NCBI GenBank assembly: GCA_903789665.1
Contig: CAIFEX010000003.1
Span: 108,444-172,443 of the forward strand
Length of the DNA stretch: 64,000 bases
Reading direction: 5' to 3'
Origin: an uncultured Clostridium sp.
GTDB taxonomy: Bacteria > Bacillota > Clostridia > Clostridiales > Clostridiaceae
Shown here one piece after another: positions 55,341 through 64,000 of this stretch. The position numbers were made by a program, and so were the translations under genes. Position 1 is the first letter of the stretch. Each line of letters starts with the position of its first letter. Under the pieces are notes generated by a model, which did no database searches, was not told the origin of the DNA, and saw nothing but the letters and a program-made list of their open reading frames with translations.

Positions 55341-57848
55341 CTACCATTTTAAAACACAGCCCGTTTTATATTCGAATTTATTTTTTATTCTACTTAACTT
55401 TTCCCCACCACCCTTCAAATGACCTTCTTTAATTTTTAATTTCACACTCAAATCAAAATTATTAAAAGAGGGATTTTTTTTCAATTCTATTCCCTCCATT
55501 TTGCAGAGTTCAACTGCCATTTTTATTATTTCATTCTGATTTGCACTCTCGGACACACTCATGTTCCACCCTGTCAAATCCGATATTCTTTTAACTGTTT
55601 TCTCACATTTTTTCCCTATCGCAGGAGTTATGAAAGACAGTTCTATATACTTTTCACCCAAATGAGATTTTATACTCTTTTTATAGGGTTTAAATTCCAT
55701 ATCTTCAAAAAATTCATCGATAAACTGCAAAGCCCTGTTTTGCTCCATAACATCATGTCTGCTTCCTGATTTTACAATTACGGCATTCGCATTCTTGGAA
55801 ACTAAGTTTTCCTTATATCTAACTGAAATATTTATCCCCGTAATATTCTTGAATTTTTTTTCACTGTCTTCTATCGCGTTGGCAGGTGAGTCTAAAACTA
55901 CTGTCACCTCATTTTTTTCCAACCTATATGATATTTTTTCGACATTTTTCTGACTGAAAAGTTCCTTTATTACTTTTGAGGCCTCATTTATATTTACCGA
56001 GTTGTTTATTTTCACCTGCCATTTGAATTTTTTCTGGAAATCTTTCATTACATTATGTATATCCGCATTTACCACGGCAGGAAAGTCAAAATTCAACACA
56101 ATTTCCCTGTTCTCATACATATAGCTGGCTTTTTTAAAATTAAATTTACCGAAATAATTATGTACAATCTCTTTCAATTCATTTGGTTTAAGTTCCTTCC
56201 TGTCTAATTTTTCCAGTACCTTCCCCTCTTCTTGACATTTAAATAAAAACAGCCTCTTGCTGTCATTTTCAAAATATGGAGAGTAAATTATAATTTTTTG
56301 AAAATCCCTGAAAGATTTTTCTAATTTATTACAACCCTTCCATATATAAAAGAGTTCTTCTGCCGTGAATAACCTTTTTCCATAATTTTTGGATATAAAT
56401 TCCCATAAGCTTCTAACATTGTGTTCATCTAATTCCATGTAGGAATTCATAACCTTGTTTATATATGTTTTACGCTGTCTCCGGGGCTTATGTATATCTA
56501 TTGCATAGCTGTCGCCGCACTTAGGAGCATATACCCTTCCACTTGTCTCCTCAAAAAGTTCTCTGGAAAAACTTTCCACTACATTTTCATCTCCATGGAC
56601 AATAAATATGCTTCTGGGATTTAAAAGGTGAATCAACGATTTTATTTCGAGTTTATCACTATGTGCTGAAAGTCCTATTCTCTCGACTTTACATTTTACC
56701 TCGATAGTTTTCCCGTTTAAGCACAATTTTTTGTTTTTTCCGTCCTTTAAAAGATCCAGCAATTTTCTCCCGGGTGACTCTTCATCCTGATAGCCTGTTA
56801 TAACTATATACCCTTTTTGCATGGGAGCTATCTTTTCTGCATAGTACTGACTGTAGCCTCCTGTAAGCATTCCTGAACTCGATATTATCACACAGGGTTC
56901 TTCATTTTCCAATATCCTCTCTCTGGTACTATTATCTTTTACGGCCACTATATTGTCATCATAAAAGAGTTCAATTCCCTTTAATATTTTTTTCCCCAGA
57001 GAATTTTTAAGGTAAAGTGGATTTAACTTATAAGTTCGATTTATATCCCTTATCATCCCGTCCACATAAACTTTAATATTTTTTAATCTATTTTTGTTCA
57101 TTGCCTTTTTTACAATGAGTATCACTTCCTGAGCCCTTCCAAGAGCAAAGGCAGGAATAAGCATTTTACCTTTTTCCCTGACACATCTGTCCATTACATC
57201 TACAAGCTTTTCTTCCTCTACCTGCCTATTTGAATGCAGCCTGTCACCGTAGGTTGATTCAAAGACTGCCGCATCCGGTCTCAATTTAGGTATTTTAAGA
57301 CCTTCCACTGTCTTCTGAGAAAACAGGGAAAAATCACCGGAATAAAAAAATGAACCCTCCGGCGTGGTAATATAAACACAGCTGGCTCCCGCTATATGTC
57401 CTGCCATATAAAAAGTGAGAACCATATTGTCGAATATGGGAAACTTAACCATATAGTTTATGGGAAACACACGGCTCAACATATTTACAACATCTTTTTC
57501 TGCATACAATGGGATTTCTCCCTCCCGGTTGTTCATAATCTTCAAGCTGTCATAGAGCAGAACCTTCATCAAATCCTTGGTCATTTTAGTTGCATATATT
57601 CTGGCTTCCGGATATTCCCTGCTTATAATTGGAAGAGAGCCTATATGATCCATATGGGCATGGCTTATTACTATGGCATCTACACCTCCATTATCCTGAA
57701 TTAGTTTAAAATCCGGCAGGGCGTCTTTGGAAGAATTTTGTCTTACGCCGCAATCCAGTAATATATTTTTATTGTATATCCTGAGCAGCATGCAGCTTCC
57801 ACCAATCTCACGAGCTCCTCCCAGAAATGAAATATGCATATCATCCAA
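55341..57848 (-). CDS. Beta-CASP metallo-beta-lactamase ribonuclease with long C-terminal repeat region
   Basis: 835 aa. Residues 1-460 are a CPSF/RNase-type MBL-beta-CASP nuclease: SHAHMDHIGSLPI, MAGHIAGASCVYI, YSGDFS, FESTYGDR, PAFALGRAQEV, and the closing LSAHSDK and VHGDE motifs give a complete zinc site. The rest is unusual. After a linker, four related units of about 60-80 residues lie at 557-625, 626-705, 706-776 and 777-835. Each has a strand with VLNFDFP / VVLDSP / LSFITP-type ends followed by a helix and TGxxxSV. They may bind RNA. Usual relatives are about 450-550 aa. Confidence 0.85.
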   Translation of the reverse strand: MDDMHISFLGGAREIGGSCMLLRIYNKNILLDCGVRQNSSKDALPDFKLIQDNGGVDAIVISHAHMDHIGSLPIISREYPEARIYATKMTKDLMKVLLYDSLKIMNNREGEIPLYAEKDVVNMLSRVFPINYMVKFPIFDNMVLTFYMAGHIAGASCVYITTPEGSFFYSGDFSLFSQKTVEGLKIPKLRPDAAVFESTYGDRLHSNRQVEEEKLVDVMDRCVREKGKMLIPAFALGRAQEVILIVKKAMNKNRLKNIKVYVDGMIRDINRTYKLNPLYLKNSLGKKILKGIELFYDDNIVAVKDNSTRERILENEEPCVIISSSGMLTGGYSQYYAEKIAPMQKGYIVITGYQDEESPGRKLLDLLKDGKNKKLCLNGKTIEVKCKVERIGLSAHSDKLEIKSLIHLLNPRSIFIVHGDENVVESFSRELFEETSGRVYAPKCGDSYAIDIHKPRRQRKTYINKVMNSYMELDEHNVRSLWEFISKNYGKRLFTAEELFYIWKGCNKLEKSFRDFQKIIIYSPYFENDSKRLFLFKCQEEGKVLEKLDRKELKPNELKEIVHNYFGKFNFKKASYMYENREIVLNFDFPAVVNADIHNVMKDFQKKFKWQVKINNSVNINEASKVIKELFSQKNVEKISYRLEKNEVTVVLDSPANAIEDSEKKFKNITGINISVRYKENLVSKNANAVIVKSGSRHDVMEQNRALQFIDEFFEDMEFKPYKKSIKSHLGEKYIELSFITPAIGKKCEKTVKRISDLTGWNMSVSESANQNEIIKMAVELCKMEGIELKKNPSFNNFDLSVKLKIKEGHLKGGGEKLSRIKNKFEYKTGCVLKW

Positions 57849-58249
57849 TTCTCCCTTCTCCTATATTCAATAGCTCATATAAAATAGTTTATACGAAAAC
57901 GTCATCTTATACAATGCTTAACATAATCAAAATAAGGCATAACCCGGATAAAAAAGTTATACCTTATTTTACAACTATTGATTTACATTAAACAAAGGAA
58001 AAATAAAAAACCATTTTCAACAAAGCATCCAAAGTTTCTAAAATACAGCTACTCAGCATGATAAGCCTTCCCTGCCATTCTATAATTATACTTATTTAGT
58101 TTAATAAACCAAATTTTTGAAATAATTCATATTATACTCTCTACAGAAATTGGTATCTGGTATACCAAATACTATTGAAATGGTCTTGAGCTTATGTTAT
58201 ACTGATAATGTAGTGTAAGGAGTAATGCTGAAGAAACTTTAAAAAAACA
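57849..58249. other. Intergenic region with a terminator-like inverted repeat
   Basis: AAAATAAGGCATAAC (57929-57943) pairs with GTTATACCTTATTTT (57956-57970) around CCGGATAAAAAA; it likely ends the minus-strand transporter transcript. Nothing else is supported in the remainder. Confidence 0.55.
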
Positions 58250-59542
58250 TTAATGGGTAGTTTCAGTAACTTTTTTCTTACTTACCACAGGCTGTTTTTT
58301 CACTGGTTTTGGTATGCGAGGCAAAACCAGTGACATTATACAGGCGTATAGTGAGAGCACTGCAGCACATGAAAATACTACATTCCATCCATAAGAGCTA
58401 GCTAGATATGCTCCGAGACCCCCACCTAAAATAGAGGCTATTCCCTTCCCACTGTACAGAAATCCATAATTTGTGGCAGCATAAGTTGAGCCGAATACAT
58501 CTGCATTAGTTGGCGGAAACAGTGAGAATAACTGTCCCCAGGTAAACATTATGCACATCATGCAAATCACATAGAATATACTGTTGCTTCCTATGACAGG
58601 AAGTATGAATAAAAATACTGCATTTAAACCGAAAGATATGAACATAGTTCGAGGACGTCCTAACTTATCTGAAATCCATCCCCAGAAAACCCTCCCTATT
58701 CCATTAGACAAGCTATTTAACATAACTGCTAGTACAATAATTGAAGAAGCTATTCCCATTTCCTTTCCGAAAGGTTTGGTATTAGCTGTAATAATAAGAC
58801 CGCCTACACTAATAGAAAAAAACATGGACCATATAAGCCAGAAATTAGGAGTTTTAAGCATTTGTATAGGACTGAACCCAATTTGTAACTGATCTAATTT
58901 GGCAATTTCCTCTTTCTTATTGGGCATTTTTGATCCTACAGGATAACGCAAAATCAAAGCTACAACTATAATTACAATGCCCTGTAGTGTTCCAGTAACC
59001 AGAAAAGCCTGCATAACTCCACTGCCCTGCAGCAGCCTGTCGATCACAGGTACAAAGGGCATTGAACCAAGGCCAAAAGCACCTGCTATTATACCAGAAG
59101 CCATACCTCGCCGATCTGGGAACCAGCGAATCGCCACACTGACACATCCACCATAAACAATGGCTGCTCCAACTCCTGCCATGGCATAAGCAAAATACAG
59201 ACCGCTTACAGAATTTACCTGTCCCATCATGCTCCATCCAACTCCAATCAACAGACCTGCAATAATAAACATAAGCTTTGATCCAAATCTATCCAGCAGA
59301 TATCCTCCTGCGGGCTGAACAAATGTTTCAAACATAATAAACAGGGTAAAAGCGTACTGGACAACAGCCAGAGACGATTTTAACTGCGTAACCAAAGGAG
59401 TAGTAAATAAGGTCCAGGCATACTGTAGGTTGGCAATCATTATCATAGCAACAACAGCAGCTACAAGTTGAACCCAGCGGTTACCGAGGATTGATCCATA
59501 TGCATTGACATTTTTAGCTTTCATCTCGTCAATATTATTCAT
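58250..59542 (-). CDS. Oxalate/formate antiporter family (OFA) MFS transporter
   Basis: 430 aa, twelve membrane segments, MFS fold. GNRWVQLVAAVVAMIMIANL, YAWTLFTTPLV and DRFGSKLMFIIAGLL near residue 85 match the OFA (OxlT-like) group, as does GACFG-like GIIAGAFGLGSM. OxlT exchanges oxalate for formate; others move related acids. Its position directly after an oxalate oxidoreductase makes oxalate the likely substrate. Ribosome site AAGGAGGAATAATGC. Confidence 0.85.
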   Translation of the reverse strand: MNNIDEMKAKNVNAYGSILGNRWVQLVAAVVAMIMIANLQYAWTLFTTPLVTQLKSSLAVVQYAFTLFIMFETFVQPAGGYLLDRFGSKLMFIIAGLLIGVGWSMMGQVNSVSGLYFAYAMAGVGAAIVYGGCVSVAIRWFPDRRGMASGIIAGAFGLGSMPFVPVIDRLLQGSGVMQAFLVTGTLQGIVIIVVALILRYPVGSKMPNKKEEIAKLDQLQIGFSPIQMLKTPNFWLIWSMFFSISVGGLIITANTKPFGKEMGIASSIIVLAVMLNSLSNGIGRVFWGWISDKLGRPRTMFISFGLNAVFLFILPVIGSNSIFYVICMMCIMFTWGQLFSLFPPTNADVFGSTYAATNYGFLYSGKGIASILGGGLGAYLASSYGWNVVFSCAAVLSLYACIMSLVLPRIPKPVKKQPVVSKKKVTETTH

Positions 59543-59630
59543 GCATTATTCCTCCTTAAATTCATATTTAATTTTCAAAGATCTGTTTCCGAACTTTTGC
59601 TTATTACCACCTTCTTTCTTTTAATTAGAA

Positions 59631-59657
59631 CCCCGGAGTTATTAAATTGATCCGGGG
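59631..59657. terminator. GC-rich hairpin between oxidoreductase and transporter genes
   Basis: CCCCGGA (59631-59637) pairs perfectly with TCCGGGG (59651-59657). It stands out in the AT-rich DNA but lacks a clear T run on either strand. It may partly terminate or mark an mRNA processing end, giving less transporter than enzyme. Confidence 0.55.
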
Positions 59658-59703
59658 TAAGGTAAATTGTATATTTTTACTATTATATTTTGATTAAGAT
59701 TTA

Positions 59704-61859
<2,156 letters not shown>

Positions 61860-61886
61860 TTTTCAATTCACCTCCCCAATATAAAT

Positions 61887-62180
61887 TCAATCCTTAAAGT
61901 CCAGTTCAGGAACTAAGGTAATCGCCCCTACAGGACACATCTCGGCACAAATTCCACATCCCTTGCAGTATTTCAAATTGAAAGTGATAGGACTATCTTT
62001 AGTCATAAGATTCACACAAGAATCGGGACAGCTGATCCAGCAGATTTGACACTCTACACATTTTTCTGCATCCAATACAGGTCTCTTGGTGCGCCAATTG
62101 CCGGTAACCATACCTTCATTTTCTTTCTGCGGTGAAGGTACAGTACCTGCAAAGGGAATTTTTTCATACGGCACAGCCAT
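61887..62180 (-). CDS. Oxalate oxidoreductase delta subunit (2[4Fe-4S] ferredoxin-like)
   Basis: 97 aa. Two complete cluster motifs: CVECQICWISCP and CKGCGICAEMCP. They carry electrons from the TPP/cluster site to free ferredoxin. In Moorella the gamma and delta parts are one polypeptide; here delta is separate and lies 31 bases after gamma. AVPYEKIPFAGTVPSP at the start resembles the linker of that fusion. Confidence 0.88.
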   Translation of the reverse strand: MAVPYEKIPFAGTVPSPQKENEGMVTGNWRTKRPVLDAEKCVECQICWISCPDSCVNLMTKDSPITFNLKYCKGCGICAEMCPVGAITLVPELDFKD

Positions 62181-62211
62181 TTTTAAATACCTCCTTAAAT
62201 TTTTTTAACTT

Positions 62212-62865
62212 CTAAACAGAAGCTTGCTGCATAGTATTTACATCCACGACAATAGCTTGTTTATAAGCCTTCTTTGCAACATCCTTGTTGGCCACAATTT
62301 TAAGTAAATTATCGAATTGAACAATTTCAGTACCCTTGACAACAGCAGCAGCTAACGCGGCTCCAATACCCTTTCCAATTCCCGAGGCATCTGTGGCACC
62401 TTCAGCTCCGGAAAGAGTGATAACAGATTTTGAAAGACTGTTTGCATCAACTGTAACAATTTTAGAAAGATTTTCTGTGTTTTTTTTGATAAATCCAAAT
62501 AAATACTTCGGCAAACGCTTTGTGTTTATTACAAGTACAGCCCCCTGTTTTATTCCGCGTAGAATATCCACACCTTTTACAAGAGTTTCTTCTGTAAGAA
62601 CAACAATATCAGGAGCTTCATTTTCATAAACATATTTGGATTCAATTTCCTGAGGGCTAATTTTTCCATATGCCCTTACCGGGACATAGATACGGTCGGG
62701 AAGATCAACATAATTCTCCCATGCCTGAACATATTTTCCCTCCAATGCAGCTGCCTCTGTTAAAGAAACAACTATGTCTCTGGCTTCTTTATTTTCATAA
62801 ACTCCTCTACCCCAAACTGTAATCTGTATCAGCCCCGGTTCATCAAACAAATTTTGTCTTGACAT
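62212..62865 (-). CDS. Oxalate oxidoreductase gamma subunit
   Basis: 217 aa, the Rossmann-like gamma domain of 2-oxoacid:ferredoxin oxidoreductases. LIQITVWGRGVYENKEARDI, KYVQAWENYVDLPDR and YVPVRAYGKISPQEIESKY are typical; IGKGIGAALAAAVVKGTEIV is near residue 165. First of the four enzyme genes (gamma-delta-alpha-beta). Ribosome site AAGGAAGGTGG. It follows the AAA ATPase gene by 62 bases. Confidence 0.88.
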   Translation of the reverse strand: MSRQNLFDEPGLIQITVWGRGVYENKEARDIVVSLTEAAALEGKYVQAWENYVDLPDRIYVPVRAYGKISPQEIESKYVYENEAPDIVVLTEETLVKGVDILRGIKQGAVLVINTKRLPKYLFGFIKKNTENLSKIVTVDANSLSKSVITLSGAEGATDASGIGKGIGAALAAAVVKGTEIVQFDNLLKIVANKDVAKKAYKQAIVVDVNTMQQASV

Positions 62866-62927
62866 CTCATTCCACCTTCCTTTCTTTAACGATTTACATT
62901 ACAACAAATTTCAAGGTCGATACTTTT

Positions 62928-64000
62928 CTAACCACCCCCCCTAAATCTCTTTTGATTATTTATTTCATAGATGGCCTGATTAAATATATCCTGATTTATC
63001 TTGACTCTCAGGCCATTTTTTACTGATGACATAAGAGCTATAAATGAAGCTCTGCGGCACAAGGCAGCCAATTCCGCGCCACTCATTTTATCAGTTTTTT
63101 CAGCTAGGTACCTGAAATCTACATCTTCAGACAAGGGTAAACCTCTAGAATGGATTTTTAAAATCAACTCCCGCTCATTGACTTCCGGCAAAGACAATTC
63201 TAGGACATATTCAAATCTCCCCTCCCTAAGCAAGACAGGATCAATTAAATCTATTCTATTTGTAGCAGCCAATACTATAATTCCCTGAACTTTTCTCAAG
63301 CTGTCAAATTCCATTATAAGCTGACTTACAAATCTGTCCCTTAAACTGTCTGTCCCTAAAGAGCGGGAACGGACAATACCATCCAACTCATCTAAAAACA
63401 AGATACAGGGTGCCATCTGCTTGGCTTTGATAAATACGTCATTCAGGGTTCTTTCCGACTCTCCCATCCAGTGAGAGATAAGTGTAAGACCATTTACACT
63501 TATAAAATTTATTTTTACAGAATTCCCAACTGCATCTGCCAATAAAGTTTTTCCCGTACCAGACGGGCCTGTCAGTAAAATACCTTTTGGCGGGGTAAAG
63601 GCATATTCTCTACATAAATCAGGGTCATGAAACGGAAGCTCCACTAAAGTCTGCAAAATCTTTTTAGTTTTATCAAGCCCTCCTATGTCCTCCAATTTTA
63701 CATCTGGAACTTCCGAATAGTACTCCCGGGTAGACGAAGGTTCTGTTTCTTTCAGCGCATCAGTAAAATTGTCCATCGATACCTTAAAAGGAGGAACATT
63801 GATACCATCTGCATTCCCTGACAAAACCTTTCTAAGTGATATCATCCCGGCCTCTTTACAAAGTGCCGAAAGATCTGAACCGACAAATCCATAAGTGATT
63901 TTAGCCAACTTATCAAGTTTTACATTTTTGTCAAGGGGCATAGAGCTTAGAGTTTCCCCAAAATAAATTATTTCAAATATACCTAGACCTATAATTCTAA
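62928..64000 (-). CDS. CDC48-type AAA ATPase, C-terminal part (cut by window edge)
   Basis: The frame is open to the window end, so the gene starts outside. Up to residue ~50 of the visible part is the end of a first AAA module (MPLDKNVKLDKLAKITYG, then FVGSDLSALCKEAGM). A second, complete module follows: DIGGLDKTKK, Walker A GPSGTGKTLLADAVGNS, ISHWMGESERTLNDVF, Walker B CILFLDELDGI, ATNRIDLIDPVLLREGRF with the Arg finger region. This is the D1-D2 layout of CDC48/VAT. Such unfoldases are uncommon in bacteria. Its role next to the oxalate genes is unknown. Confidence 0.85.
   Translation of the reverse strand, partial: RIIGLGIFEIIYFGETLSSMPLDKNVKLDKLAKITYGFVGSDLSALCKEAGMISLRKVLSGNADGINVPPFKVSMDNFTDALKETEPSSTREYYSEVPDVKLEDIGGLDKTKKILQTLVELPFHDPDLCREYAFTPPKGILLTGPSGTGKTLLADAVGNSVKINFISVNGLTLISHWMGESERTLNDVFIKAKQMAPCILFLDELDGIVRSRSLGTDSLRDRFVSQLIMEFDSLRKVQGIIVLAATNRIDLIDPVLLREGRFEYVLELSLPEVNERELILKIHSRGLPLSEDVDFRYLAEKTDKMSGAELAALCRRASFIALMSSVKNGLRVKINQDIFNQAIYEINNQKRFRGGG

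Overview
The window is AT-rich, Gram-positive-type DNA: strong GGAGG ribosome binding sites, frequent TTG and GTG starts, rho-independent hairpins after many operons, and a Spo0E-like sporulation phosphatase. Gene content (anaerobic cobalamin pathway, ferredoxin-linked 2-oxoacid oxidoreductase, several c-di-GMP proteins) fits a spore-forming Clostridium of the family Clostridiaceae, possibly with an acetogenic metabolism. The genus-level call is inference. Most genes run on the minus strand.

Bases 1-4850 (minus) hold an aromatic amino acid operon, aroF-tyrA-aroB-aroA-aroC. It is headed by a near-consensus promoter, an unannotated 42-codon leader peptide packed with Phe/Tyr/Trp codons, and an intrinsic terminator just before aroF. 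This is a classical ribosome-mediated attenuator. Bases 4987-12535 carry a CHAP/SH3 cell-wall hydrolase, an SdpI-like membrane protein, a degenerate response regulator, an SDR reductase, thiol peroxidase with a PerR-like box, an AEC permease, and a singlet glycine riboswitch in front of an ACT protein and a UPF0210 protein. Bases 12640-25310 are mixed housekeeping and envelope genes: HD-GYP, chemoreceptor, TrmB, a muramidase-like protein, site-2 protease, phosphodiester glycosidase, PIN-PhoH ATPase, 2-hydroxyacid dehydrogenase, a 57-aa Spo0E-like protein, a degenerate LAGLIDADG-like protein, a NusG-II protein and a secreted nuclease.

Bases 25349-27313 look like the scar of an element integrated into a tRNA-Glu(CTC) gene. 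An intact tRNA stands at one end, a displaced 3' fragment with its own terminator at the other, and decayed or orphan ORFs lie between. A zinc-type ABC transporter (znuCB) follows, behind a promoter covered by a near-perfect palindrome.

Bases 29470-48918 (minus) form an almost complete anaerobic cobalamin/uroporphyrinogen operon from cobQ to cobO, under an adenosylcobalamin-type riboswitch at about 49045-49165. The genes for making aminolevulinate (hemA, hemL) and for the last nucleotide-loop steps (cobU, cobS) are absent from it. Upstream lie cbiQ-cbiO without a recognisable substrate component, a Nudix hydrolase, and a MocR-type regulator divergent from ddl (DdlR-like).

Bases 54000-57848 hold a CBS-GGDEF protein, a small unknown protein and a beta-CASP nuclease with four tandem C-terminal repeats. 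Bases 58250-64000 carry the most distinctive metabolic locus: an oxalate:ferredoxin oxidoreductase with separate gamma and delta subunit genes, an oxalate/formate-type antiporter downstream, and a CDC48-like AAA ATPase upstream that is cut by the window edge. Together these would import oxalate and oxidise it to CO2 with reduction of ferredoxin.
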